Part shown: positions 8,062-16,796 of the stretch, piece by piece
Numbering within the stretch: position 1 is the stretch's first letter
How the letters are laid out: every line of letters starts with the position of its first letter
Assembly (NCBI GenBank): GCA_021775095.1
Contig: JAJFII010000018.1
Span: 1-52,993 of the forward strand
DNA length: 52,993 nucleotides
Origin: Rhodospirillales bacterium
Lineage (GTDB): Bacteria; Pseudomonadota; Alphaproteobacteria; Rhodospirillales; Casp-alpha2
Reading direction: 5' to 3'
Made by a program: the position numbers and the translations under genes
The notes under the pieces: model-generated
Told to the model about the DNA's origin: nothing
The model's input: the letters and a program-made list of their open reading frames with translations, nothing else
Databases searched by the model: none

Positions 8062-9582
8062 TCACCGTGTTAATCCTGTTCCTTTTGTCGGTATTTTAAC
8101 GGTAACTGTTGTTCCCACTGATATTTGACTTTGGATGTCCAAATACCCCTGGTGGGAATCGACGAGGGACTTAACAATGGCCAATCCAAGCCCATATCCG
8201 GGTTGTGTTTTATAGGGATCACTCTCTTTTGTTACGAACGGCTCGGTAATGGTTGCGAGTTTTTGTTCGTCGATGCCGTCGCCATTGTCCTGTATGATAA
8301 AAACATGAAATCCGTCTAATGTCTTTGCATGCAAGGAAATTTCTCCGCCATCAGGCGTAAACTTGAGCGCATTAGACAGCAAATTAATTATAATCTGCTT
8401 CATTGATCTCTTATCGGCCATTAGAATTGGGATGTCGGCTGGTACTTTGATTGTGTATTGGATATGTTTCGAATCGACGTCTCTGATAATAAACCGAGAA
8501 CATTCATTAAGCAGTTCACTGACGTCGAGTTCTTGAATATCAAGAGAAATTCGACCCGTTTCAATCATCGACAAATCGAGGATATCGTTTACTAAATTGA
8601 GCAAATGTTCACTGCTGGCATGGATATCGAACGCGTATTCTTTGTATTTATCAGACCCTAAACTTCCAAACAATTCGCCGATAAAGACTTCTGAAAATCC
8701 TGTTATTGCGTTTAACGGCGTCCTCAGTTCGTGGCTCATCGACGCGAGAAAGTTAGATTTTGCCTGGTTTGCATTTTTTGCTTCGGACAGGGCGCGATTG
8801 CGTGCGTCCTCCGCTTCTGCGCGTTCTGTTACATCCTGATTGGTCCCTATGACTTCAATCAATTCACCGGAACTCGATGAAACGGCTTTTAAATGACTTT
8901 CAATATACCGGACTTCACCCGTCTGGCGGATAATTCGGTATTTTGAGGCGACTTCTTGCTGGCCATTGCTAATCAGTTGGAATTGCCGCTCAACCGCATG
9001 CGTATCATCTGGATGAACGAACTGTTCATATAACTCAACACTGCCTTGTGTATCTTTCGGTACGCCAAACATTCTACAGGTTTCCTCTGACCAGGTTTGT
9101 TCCCCGGTCGAGACGACCCATACCCAATCGCCCAGTTTCAAAAGACGATGGGCTTCACTAAGCCGCCGTTGGCGGTCTGTGACGTCAATTTCCATGCGTT
9201 TTCTTTCGATCGCATATCGCATGGCACGTATCAGATTGACTCGATTGTATTCACCCTTGACGAGGTAGTCTTGAGCCCCATCTCGAATGGAATCGATAGC
9301 TAAGGTTTCATTATATTCTCCACTGAGAATAACAATCGGGCACTCGGATACAATTGCCTTAACGGCCAAAAATGTATCATAACCGAAACTGTCTGGAAGG
9401 TTTAAATCGACGAGAACCAGGTCAAATCTTGAAGATGCCAGTAACGATATTGCGTCATCCAAAGTTGCCACAGAAATCAGTTCAAAATCCACCGTTTTGG
9501 CATGCTCAATTGCAACCTGCAGCAATCGAACATCGCCCGGGTTATCTTCGATAAGCATTATTTTAATTGTTTCAACGGTCAT
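8062..9582 (-). CDS. REC-PAS sensor histidine kinase
   Basis: This is a cytoplasmic kinase of 506 aa with an N-terminal receiver. Domains in order: REC (about 5-125, acidic pair E12/D13, phospho-acceptor D59 in LVLVDLNLPDS, conserved Lys in DYLVKGE), PAS/PAC (about 145-265), HisKA with H284 in MSHELRTPLN, and HATPase (about 385-500, NALKF, DNGDGI, GYGLGLAIVKSL). I chose ATG 9582, where the REC domain begins cleanly; the frame continues upstream to 9624 without a better start. There is no membrane segment, so input probably comes through phosphorylation of its REC domain and the PAS. It is the last gene of a minus-strand phosphorelay operon, 71 bp after the Rcp1-like regulator. Confidence 0.92.
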   Translation of the reverse strand: MTVETIKIMLIEDNPGDVRLLQVAIEHAKTVDFELISVATLDDAISLLASSRFDLVLVDLNLPDSFGYDTFLAVKAIVSECPIVILSGEYNETLAIDSIRDGAQDYLVKGEYNRVNLIRAMRYAIERKRMEIDVTDRQRRLSEAHRLLKLGDWVWVVSTGEQTWSEETCRMFGVPKDTQGSVELYEQFVHPDDTHAVERQFQLISNGQQEVASKYRIIRQTGEVRYIESHLKAVSSSSGELIEVIGTNQDVTERAEAEDARNRALSEAKNANQAKSNFLASMSHELRTPLNAITGFSEVFIGELFGSLGSDKYKEYAFDIHASSEHLLNLVNDILDLSMIETGRISLDIQELDVSELLNECSRFIIRDVDSKHIQYTIKVPADIPILMADKRSMKQIIINLLSNALKFTPDGGEISLHAKTLDGFHVFIIQDNGDGIDEQKLATITEPFVTKESDPYKTQPGYGLGLAIVKSLVDSHQGYLDIQSQISVGTTVTVKIPTKGTGLTR

Positions 9583-9653
9583 ATTTAGCCTGTTCAACGC
9601 AATCCTCTTTTTTGCCTGGCACAATCAATGTCTTCGTACTGTGATATCGATTT

Positions 9654-10094
9654 TCAGTCCGGCGGTAATTTCACTGCCTTCAACCAAAACTCTTCCAAAG
9701 ATGCAAACGTCGACAGGAACTTTTCCATGTCCACTGGTTTTTGTATGTAACTGTTAGCCCCCGTATTATAGGATTGAAGCACGTCGGAATCTGCATCAGA
9801 TGTCGTTAGTATGACAACGGGGATCCTTTTTAACTGCTCATCCGATTTGATCTCTTTCAACACATCCAGGCCTAGTTTCCGCGGAAGATTAAGGTCTAAT
9901 AGAATGATATCTGGGCGCGGTGCCTGTGAAAACCTTCCCTCTTTGCGCAGGAACTGCAGGGCCTCGTCGCCGTCACGCGCGACGTGCAGTTTACTATCCA
10001 CCCGACCCCGGCCAAAGGCAATTTCCGTCAGGCGAACGTCACCAATGTTATCTTCGACAAGAAGGACGTCGATCATCTTTTGGGTATTGTTCAT
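9654..10094 (-). CDS. Rcp1-like single-domain response regulator
   Basis: This is a stand-alone receiver of 146 aa with no output domain. It has the acidic pair E14/D15 (LLVEDNIGDVRL), phospho-acceptor D67 (IILLDLNLP), Thr in VVILTTSD and Lys in SYIQKPVD. The sequence style (EDNxGDVRLTEIA, long alpha-1 loop) is that of regulators paired with phytochrome-type kinases such as cyanobacterial Rcp1. ATG 10094 overlaps the stop of the upstream CHASE kinase as ATGA, showing translational coupling, so that kinase is its probable phosphodonor. It may pass phosphate to the REC-bearing kinases in the same operon. Confidence 0.93.
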   Translation of the reverse strand: MNNTQKMIDVLLVEDNIGDVRLTEIAFGRGRVDSKLHVARDGDEALQFLRKEGRFSQAPRPDIILLDLNLPRKLGLDVLKEIKSDEQLKRIPVVILTTSDADSDVLQSYNTGANSYIQKPVDMEKFLSTFASLEEFWLKAVKLPPD

Positions 10095-11920
10095 TGTCGT
10101 TGTTCTTTCTCTTTCCATATTGGCAAGGTAAAGCTAAAAATGCTGCCGGTGATTTCGCCCGGTTCAACCCAAATGCGCCCCCCATGCCGATCGATTATTT
10201 TCTTGCATACAGCAAGCCCCATGCCACTCCCAGGGTATTTTTCGCGCGAATGAAGACGCCTGAATATTATGAATATCTGTTCCGAATGATCGGCGCTTAT
10301 ACCAATACCGTTATCAGAAACCCGGAATTGCCATTCCTTGCCAGTTTGGGTCGCAGATATGTGAATGACAGGGGCAGACTCACTTTTGAATTTTATACTG
10401 TTAAGGAGTAGATTTTGAAAAAGTTGCCTGATGGCATCACGTTCTCCGCCTACCTTGGGAAGTTGATCATAGGTAATTTTGGCCTGACTGTCAGTGATTG
10501 CATTTTGCAAATCAATTAGCGTTTCCTTTAATATAATCTCACAATCAACAGACTCGCGAACCGGGGCGTTTTTACTTACCCGCGCGTAAAGCAGCAAACT
10601 ATCGATCAGTGATTTCATTCTGTTTGAGCCATCGACGGCGAAATTGATGTATTCGATGCCGTCTTTGTCCAACTTGTCTGCGTAGTCGGTTTTTAATAGG
10701 CCACAGAAGCTGGTCACCATCCGCAACGGTTCTTGAAGATCGTGCGACGCCACATAGGCAAATTTTGACAGTTCCTCATTTGAGGCTTTTAATTCCCTGA
10801 CACTAAGTTGCAGTTTTTCGTTGGCTTCTCTTACCTGGAGTGTCTTTTCATCGGCAAGCTTCTCAGCGCGTTGCTTAAGCAGCGCCAGTGAGGCGATCAG
10901 ATAAAAAACCAAAATATTAATGATAAGCCCGACAATTGCGATAAAGGTCGGCAGAAACTCTTCAGCTGTCGTCAGTAAAGAGTTCTTTACGGTTAATATG
11001 ATTAACCATTTCCGACCTTGAAGATTAAGTTCTACAGATTTCCTGGGGCCATTGTAGGGTTGGGCCAAGGTATTCGGCAGTAAATGGTTGCTATCAAACA
11101 GCAGGCTTTCCTGCGTCGTGGATTCTCCATCGAATATCTGGTAGGCGACATTCGATTGCTCTGTGCCGAGTGTGCCTATCATTAAATCGCCCATTCGAAA
11201 CGGGCTATAGACCCAGCCAAGAAAGGCCTCGCGTCGTTGCGCTTGAGTATCGATAGGTTTTCCCGATTGATAGCGGGGCAGATACATCAAAAAACCTTTT
11301 TGAACATCGGTTTCGGTTTCCTGGACAAGCGTTATGATACCGGACAGGGAGGCATCGCCGGTATCGACTGCCCGCGCCATGGCCTGTCGCCGCGACGGAT
11401 TTGACCACATGTCATACCCAAAGGCCCGCTGATTACGCCAGTCAAACGGTTCCAGATAAATTATTGAGCTGTACTGATCGCGTTCACCCTCTGGCTTGAT
11501 CGTATATTCGGGGAACCCTTCAGCACGAAGCGCTTCGATATGTCCTGCCCGTTGTTCGGGAGAGACCAAAATACTATAGCCAATTCCCTGTATGCCGGCC
11601 CAATGGTCCTGGATTTTCAGGTTATCGACGAAATTTCTGAAACGCGCTCGATCCACCTGCCCCGCCGCGTTCATAAAACCAACGGAGCTCCAGAGTAATT
11701 GTTCATAGGCCTGCATTCTGCTGAAAACCGATCTGGTTATTTCGTTAACCCGGTTCTCGAACCGCTGATTTTCAGTGGCTTTTTGAGAATTGTCAGTTAG
11801 CGACCAGGCAAGCAGTGTTAATAATAGGCCGACAATAAGAACGATCCAGGCAACATAAGTATTATGCGCAAGCGCAAATATTCTCAACTTCTGCAGGGAA
11901 TTTTGGATTTTATTGGACAA
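10091..11920 (-). CDS. CHASE-domain membrane histidine kinase
   Basis: This 609-aa inner-membrane sensor kinase has TM1 (about 24-42), a periplasmic CHASE domain (about 75-300, with GIQGIGYSILVSPEQR and YDMWSNPSRRQAM), TM2 (about 325-348), a short coiled coil (about 350-385), HisKA with H393 in ASHDLQEPLRMV, and HATPase ending GSGMGLAVCKKIIDRHGG. The HDLQEP form of the H-box is typical of phytochrome-related kinases. The start is TTG 11920; GGAG lies 7 nt upstream, and the nearby ATG is out of frame. CHASE domains bind small ligands such as cytokinin-like molecules or peptides, but the ligand here is unknown. It is coupled to the response regulator gene through an ATGA overlap. Confidence 0.93.
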   Translation of the reverse strand: MSNKIQNSLQKLRIFALAHNTYVAWIVLIVGLLLTLLAWSLTDNSQKATENQRFENRVNEITRSVFSRMQAYEQLLWSSVGFMNAAGQVDRARFRNFVDNLKIQDHWAGIQGIGYSILVSPEQRAGHIEALRAEGFPEYTIKPEGERDQYSSIIYLEPFDWRNQRAFGYDMWSNPSRRQAMARAVDTGDASLSGIITLVQETETDVQKGFLMYLPRYQSGKPIDTQAQRREAFLGWVYSPFRMGDLMIGTLGTEQSNVAYQIFDGESTTQESLLFDSNHLLPNTLAQPYNGPRKSVELNLQGRKWLIILTVKNSLLTTAEEFLPTFIAIVGLIINILVFYLIASLALLKQRAEKLADEKTLQVREANEKLQLSVRELKASNEELSKFAYVASHDLQEPLRMVTSFCGLLKTDYADKLDKDGIEYINFAVDGSNRMKSLIDSLLLYARVSKNAPVRESVDCEIILKETLIDLQNAITDSQAKITYDQLPKVGGERDAIRQLFQNLLLNSIKFKSESAPVIHISATQTGKEWQFRVSDNGIGISADHSEQIFIIFRRLHSREKYPGSGMGLAVCKKIIDRHGGRIWVEPGEITGSIFSFTLPIWKEKEQRQ

Positions 11921-12101
11921 CCGCAGTCTCCATCAAATGTCTAACAATTCGATTGGCTCATCTCTTGAATTTTGTGAATTTGCATACGCATTCCAGCAGA
12001 TCCACATATCAAAGTATGTCCTTAATACCTGATAGTTGTTGACGTTCATTTAACGCTGTCTAAACCTCTGATTATGACTAAAGAAAAACAACCGGATTGA
12101 T

Positions 12102-12126
12102 GGGGGGGGTAGGTTGGCAACCCCCC
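12102..12126 (-). terminator. G8/C6 hairpin, possible terminator
   Basis: A G8 run (12102-12109) and a C6 run (12121-12126) flank an 11-nt loop, 11 nt beyond the stop of the hybrid kinase gene (minus strand). Read in the minus direction, the stem is followed after about 15 nt by a T-rich stretch. It could terminate or attenuate transcription between the hybrid kinase and the CHASE kinase genes. Confidence 0.45.
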
Positions 12127-12137
12127 TTCCGACCGAG

Positions 12138-13727
12138 CTAGGGCGCGAGATCCCATGTATGGATGCCTTCTCCAATCTGCTTGTTAATCGTTGTTAAAAG
12201 TTGATCCAATTGGATAGGCTTCGGGCACACCGCGTCGAGGCCAGCCTCCAGGAATTCCGCTACATGATCGGATTCCACATCGGCCGTCAACGCGATAATC
12301 GGAATGTCAGACTTTTCTGAGGCCATAGAGCGAATACGAAGGGTCGCTTGTATTCCGTCGAGAATTGGCATGCGAATATCCATCAGGACGATGTCGAAGA
12401 AACCGTCAATCAGCTTTTCGATACCCATTTGGCCATCGTCGGCGACAGTTACCTGATGGTTCATATTTTCAAATATGGTTTGCAGTAAAAGCTGATTGTG
12501 CATGTTGTCCTCAACAATCAAAATTTTAAGAGCTCTAGTTGCGACCCAACGTCCTTTTGACTCGATCACCTCCGACGCGTCCGTTGCATCGCAAGCGAAC
12601 GGACAAGGAACCGTAAACCAGAACCGGGACCCCTCGTTTTCAACGCTTTCAAAGCCGATCGTTCCGGCCATTAATTCCGTCAATTGTTTTGAAATCGAAA
12701 GCCCCAAACCGGTTCCTCCATAACGACGGGAGATGGACGTATCCGCTTGCATAAACTCGCCAAAAAGTCCGTTCTGTTGGCTTTTGCTCACACCGATACC
12801 ACTGTCCGTGACGGAAATACACAACACAAGACCGTCGCCGTTCTTCTGCTCGCAATCGACACCAACAGTAATCGAACCGGCTGTTGTGAATTTGACTGCA
12901 TTGCTGAGCAAATTGGTACATATTTGCCCTATCCTAAGCCTGTCTGCGAAAATTGTTTTTGGCACAGATGGGTCGATTTCGATTTCGACATGCAATCCCT
13001 TTTTCGTAATATTGGCGTCAAACATGAGCACCATTTCGTCGATAAATCGCTTAACATTAAAGGGCTCGGGCACAATCTCCATTTTACCCGCATCCAGTTT
13101 CGACTTATCAAGAACCTGGTCTAAAATCGACAGCAGAATTTCTCCGGACGTTTTGATACTGTTGGCATATTTGGTCTGATTTACCGTCAAATCCGTTTCA
13201 AGAATTAAATCCGACATCCCGAGTATGCCCGCCATTGGCGTTCGCAATTCATGGCTCATATTGGAAAGAAATTGCGATTTTACGCGATTGGCACTTTTTG
13301 CGTCTTCCATTGCCGCTTCACGTATTAAATCCGTATGCTTGCGTTCAATCGCGTATCGTAGGGTGCGAATGATACTGGCCATATTGAACTCGCCCTTTAA
13401 AAGGTAGTCCTGGGCCCCATCTTTAACCGATTTAATCGCCATTTCATCATCGTACACACCGCTCATGATGACAATTGGGCAATTGGGAACTTTCTGTTTT
13501 ACCTTTTCAAAGGTTGCATATCCCGTACTGTCAGTCAGATTAAGATCGACAAGCACCAGATCAATTTCGTCCGAACCAAGGACATCAAAGGCTTCCGCTA
13601 AGGTTGCCGCACACAGCAGCTCAATATTGCTATTTTCCGATCTCAATATGGCCATTTCGAGAAGTTTTATATCGCCAGGGTTATTCTCAATCAGGAGAAT
13701 TTTTGTACGCTCGTAGTCACTACTCAT
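12138..13727 (-). CDS. REC-HisKA-HATPase-REC hybrid histidine kinase
   Basis: This soluble hybrid kinase of 529 aa has REC1 (about 6-125, acceptor D61 in VLVDLNLTDS), HisKA with H159 in MSHELRTPMAGILG, HATPase (about 265-380, LSNAVKF, DSGIGV, GGTGLGLSISKQL) and REC2 (about 400-525, LIVEDN, VLMDIRMP, CPKPIQL). In REC1 the usual acidic pair Glu-Asp is Glu14-Asn15 (codon AAT), which may weaken Mg binding. REC2 keeps the canonical residues. I chose ATG 13727, with GGAGG upstream at a longer-than-usual spacing; an ATG at 13757 would add ten residues. It is the promoter-proximal gene of the phosphorelay group. The same REC1 layout occurs in the kinase at 8062. Confidence 0.92.
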   Translation of the reverse strand: MSSDYERTKILLIENNPGDIKLLEMAILRSENSNIELLCAATLAEAFDVLGSDEIDLVLVDLNLTDSTGYATFEKVKQKVPNCPIVIMSGVYDDEMAIKSVKDGAQDYLLKGEFNMASIIRTLRYAIERKHTDLIREAAMEDAKSANRVKSQFLSNMSHELRTPMAGILGMSDLILETDLTVNQTKYANSIKTSGEILLSILDQVLDKSKLDAGKMEIVPEPFNVKRFIDEMVLMFDANITKKGLHVEIEIDPSVPKTIFADRLRIGQICTNLLSNAVKFTTAGSITVGVDCEQKNGDGLVLCISVTDSGIGVSKSQQNGLFGEFMQADTSISRRYGGTGLGLSISKQLTELMAGTIGFESVENEGSRFWFTVPCPFACDATDASEVIESKGRWVATRALKILIVEDNMHNQLLLQTIFENMNHQVTVADDGQMGIEKLIDGFFDIVLMDIRMPILDGIQATLRIRSMASEKSDIPIIALTADVESDHVAEFLEAGLDAVCPKPIQLDQLLTTINKQIGEGIHTWDLAP

Positions 13728-14362
13728 CAATCGTCGACACCTCCAAAAGAACACCATTCAGAGCCAATAAAAAACAACAAATTTTAGCCATTGGCTGTTG
13801 CAAGTGATAACCCCATGCGATCCAGTTCCGAATTTCCGAGAAATGTCCCCTTATAAGGTGGGCAATTTCCTTCGATTTTCAATATCTAACTCCTTAATCC
13901 CGACAGAACCACAATGGCACCATATGCAGAATCTGTACAATTTTAAATAGAAGGCGTCAAAAGTTTACCGAGTTTTTATCAAAATTGACCAATTGTTATC
14001 CTTCTGCACCCGTCTCAAGCCCCACATCTCGGGCTTTTATACGACCGGGTTCAAAGAGGAGACCTTAAAAATCGTAACAAAATGTCCCAATTAAAATTGC
14101 AACACATTATCAGCATATTATTATATTCAACTCAATTTTGACCTTCTTATACCCGGCCCCCCGTGGGCCCGTCCGGCGCACAGGATTCTTGAAAAAACTA
14201 ACGGTTTTGGCAATTTTACCATTCGTTGCGCTTGCCGCCCTGTTCCAATTGCTCAAGGCTCACATAAGGCCAGACCAATTAATCATTTCCCGTTAGCAAT
14301 TTCGAAATCCGGCTCTAAACTAAAGATAGTAATCCTTTTTATTTTCTTACCTGAAATGTTTT
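13728..14362. other. Intergenic region of about 635 bp, divergent kinase/EAL promoters
   Basis: This AT-rich region separates the minus-strand kinase operon from the plus-strand EAL gene and must contain both promoters. I could not place a -35/-10 pair with confidence. It holds one short hydrophobic open frame (14189-14296, listed separately). Confidence 0.5.
14189..14296 (+). CDS. Possible 35-aa hydrophobic peptide
   Basis: A TTG at 14189 with AGGA about 5 nt upstream opens a frame encoding a Lys-Lys start followed by a hydrophobic run (LTVLAILPFVALAALFQLL) and a short polar tail, ending at TAG 14294-14296. It looks like a single membrane span or a signal peptide. It could equally be chance in non-coding DNA, because its start is weak and I know no homologue. 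Confidence 0.2.
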   Translation: MKKLTVLAILPFVALAALFQLLKAHIRPDQLIISR

Positions 14363-16036
14363 ATGCAAGATCAGTCGGCAAAAGCATCCAAAGATTTACA
14401 CCTTTTACTGGGTAAATTTGCGGCTCTTTCCCTGTGTCGTGCAGATTTCCTGTTTGAGTTAAATAATGAACAGACCATTGTTTTTGGTGCTGGTGCTGTA
14501 AACCTCTTGAAGGGATGCACGCAAACCAACGTGCGCGGAAAACGCTACATTGATCTTATCCAGGAACATGACCAGGAAAAGATTACCGCGCTGCTTTCCA
14601 ACACCAACGCCAATGCCCGGATTAACGATGTGGAAACCCATTTTATCATGCAAAATGGCACCTTCGCTAAAGCCGTCATGTCCGGATATCGTGTCCCCGA
14701 CTTCGAAGACAACTTTTTTCTGGCGATTAAAATTGACCCGCGGCCCGTCCAAAATCTCGGGAAACGAAGCATGGATCGGGAGGCCGGGTCCGAACTATTG
14801 CATCCCAAAGCCTTTGCTTCCGTCGCAGCAGATCGCATAAGCACCCTTCCTGACGCAGGTGCTCATGCCAAAATCAGTATGATTAAAATCAATAATATTG
14901 ATGAAATCAAAAATCAGGTGTCGGCCGCCAAACAAATCGAGTTGTTTAACGCGGTCGGAAAAACCTTGAACGAAAATTCACTGGGCGGCGAGACCGCTGG
15001 GCGCATTGATGAAAACAATTTCAGTGTCCTGCATTCTGATTCAATGAGTTCGCACGACCTTGAGGCCAAACTTGCATCCAACACGGCAAAAATAATAGGA
15101 GATGACGGGGTTAACCTGGATACCACATCGACCAGTTTAAGTGCCGACATGACGAACTTGACCGCATCACAGATAAATAACGCGATTATTCATACAATGA
15201 AAAAGTTTTCAAAAAGCGACCAAGCTTTTGAAGACACGAATATGGCACATATGTTTTCGGAAAAAATGGCCGAGACAAACAAAGCAATCATCGCCTTTCG
15301 TCGTGTATGCGAATCCAAACATTTTGACTTGGCCTTTATGCCCATCTGCAACCTTTCTTCAGGATCCGTCCATCATTTTGAAGCTTTGACACGATTTCGC
15401 GGTAACGCCGGGGGTATTGAAAGTTCCCCCTACGAACTCATCACCCTCGCCGAAGAAGTGGGTATCGTCTCCGAGTTTGACCTGGTTGTTGTTGAAAAAT
15501 CCATTGCCTTGATCAAGACCCTGACGGGCGTTTCCGGTGCAAAACCAATAGCCATCAATGTGTCCGGTCAATCTATTTCTCAGGAAAGCTTCGTTGAAGA
15601 CCTCCACCTCCGGCTTAATGCCGTTGCCGGATTAAATGAGAAGCTCACTCTTGAAATAACAGAATCCTCTGAAATAACAGACCTCAAACGCGTCAACGCA
15701 CACATCCAGGAATTTCGGGCAAACGGCTTTAAGGTTGCCCTGGATGACTTTGGTGCGGGCGCCGCCAGTTTTGACTATCTCAATTCATTTGAGATCGACA
15801 CGGTGAAATTCGACGGGCCTGTCATTAAACGGGCCTATGCGACAAAGAAGGGCAAAGCATTCCTGGCATCGATGGCGACATTGTGTAAACAAACTGGAAT
15901 TGAAACGATAGCCGAAATGGTTGAAGACGAAAATCTCGCATCCTTTCTTAATGACTGTGGTGTTGATTTTGGCCAAGGTTATTATTACGGACGGCCTGAT
16001 TTTGATATGAACATCTTTGCCAACGTATTGCCCTAA
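14363..16036 (+). CDS. EAL-domain c-di-GMP phosphodiesterase with degenerate GGDEF
   Basis: This is a 557-aa cytoplasmic protein. Residues about 20-125 look PAS-like. About 150-275 is a GGDEF-like region whose signature is degraded (GRIDENNFSVL where RxGGDEFAVL is expected), so no cyclase activity is likely. An EAL domain covers about 305-555 and keeps most catalytic motifs: EALTRFRG, INVSGQ, LEITES, ALDDFGAG, IDTVKFDGP, ETIAEMVED and GQGYYYG. It should hydrolyse c-di-GMP, with the degenerate GGDEF possibly acting as a regulatory domain. There is no membrane segment. Divergence from the phosphorelay operon suggests a link between that signalling and c-di-GMP. Confidence 0.9.
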   Translation: MQDQSAKASKDLHLLLGKFAALSLCRADFLFELNNEQTIVFGAGAVNLLKGCTQTNVRGKRYIDLIQEHDQEKITALLSNTNANARINDVETHFIMQNGTFAKAVMSGYRVPDFEDNFFLAIKIDPRPVQNLGKRSMDREAGSELLHPKAFASVAADRISTLPDAGAHAKISMIKINNIDEIKNQVSAAKQIELFNAVGKTLNENSLGGETAGRIDENNFSVLHSDSMSSHDLEAKLASNTAKIIGDDGVNLDTTSTSLSADMTNLTASQINNAIIHTMKKFSKSDQAFEDTNMAHMFSEKMAETNKAIIAFRRVCESKHFDLAFMPICNLSSGSVHHFEALTRFRGNAGGIESSPYELITLAEEVGIVSEFDLVVVEKSIALIKTLTGVSGAKPIAINVSGQSISQESFVEDLHLRLNAVAGLNEKLTLEITESSEITDLKRVNAHIQEFRANGFKVALDDFGAGAASFDYLNSFEIDTVKFDGPVIKRAYATKKGKAFLASMATLCKQTGIETIAEMVEDENLASFLNDCGVDFGQGYYYGRPDFDMNIFANVLP

Positions 16037-16149
16037 AAACCGACTTTTTAGTTTGGAATTTAATTACCGTGGCCTTGAGCACACAATAAATGCCCCCTAT
16101 TCCTATAGCAAAACACCGGCCGCAATAGCCCGCCGACACGTACCAATAA

Positions 16150-16776
16150 TCACGATTTTAAGGCCAAAATCCAGGCCGTTGCCTGGAACAGGTCGGCGCA
16201 GGTGAAGTCCGGGCAGGCCGGCCTTGGTTCGTCGTAGCCGTGATCCACGAATACGGTCCGGCATCCTGCAGAAACTCCGGCATCAATATCCTTCCATCTG
16301 TCGCCAACCATAAAACTCGACGATAAATCCACCTCATAAAGGGCGGCGGCATCCAGGATCATACCGGGCCTGGGTTTGCGGCAGGCGCACTTATCGCAAT
16401 CATCATGAGGACAGACCCGCACCTCCACAAGCCCCAGTTCTGCAATAAGAAAATCGTGCATTTCGTTGATCGTCCGCCAATCGATATGACCGCGGGCAAT
16501 TTCCGGTTGGTTGGTTACGCCAACCAGCAGAAACCCATTTTCAGTTAACAGCTGGCAAGCCTGTTTGACGTTGTCCAGCAAGCTAAATTCCTGTCGGTTG
16601 AGGGGAGCATAGGGTTTCCCACCTTTGACGAGGGACCGATTGAGAACCCCGTCACGATCGAGAAAAACGGCTTTATTGCGCAAATCGATAGCCGAGCAGG
16701 TAACCGCGCGGATTGCTGGTTTTAGCTGCCTGTTGTCCGTCGGCACTGCCCGGGCCGTTTTTCCCCCGTTCTGCAC
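16150..16776 (-). CDS. gmhB: D-glycero-D-manno-heptose-1,7-bisphosphate 7-phosphatase
   Basis: This HAD-superfamily phosphatase of 208 aa removes the 7-phosphate from heptose-1,7-bisphosphate during ADP- or GDP-heptose synthesis. Seen: the catalytic Asp pair in VFLDRDGVLNR, motif II Thr in GVTNQPEIARG, the zinc-binding loop CPHDDCDKCACRKP characteristic of GmhB, Lys in CRKPRPGM, and the motif IV region FMVGDRWKDIDAG. The start is GTG 16776 with GGGG just upstream; an ATG at 16786 is in another frame. About 25 residues precede the usual family start. It follows the transaldolase gene by 20 bp. The other heptose genes (gmhA, hddA, hddC) are 23-26 kb away in this window. Confidence 0.9.
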   Translation of the reverse strand: MQNGGKTARAVPTDNRQLKPAIRAVTCSAIDLRNKAVFLDRDGVLNRSLVKGGKPYAPLNRQEFSLLDNVKQACQLLTENGFLLVGVTNQPEIARGHIDWRTINEMHDFLIAELGLVEVRVCPHDDCDKCACRKPRPGMILDAAALYEVDLSSSFMVGDRWKDIDAGVSAGCRTVFVDHGYDEPRPACPDFTCADLFQATAWILALKS

Positions 16777-16796
16777 GGTTCCCCATCAATGGGTTA

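Noticed and set aside
9811-10411. Plus-strand frames opposite the response regulator and kinase genes
   Set aside because: They are antisense to well-supported two-component genes and have no protein-family signature.
13905-13930. TGGCAC...GC sequence resembling a sigma-54 promoter
   Set aside because: The spacing between GG and GC is 8 nt, not the required 10.
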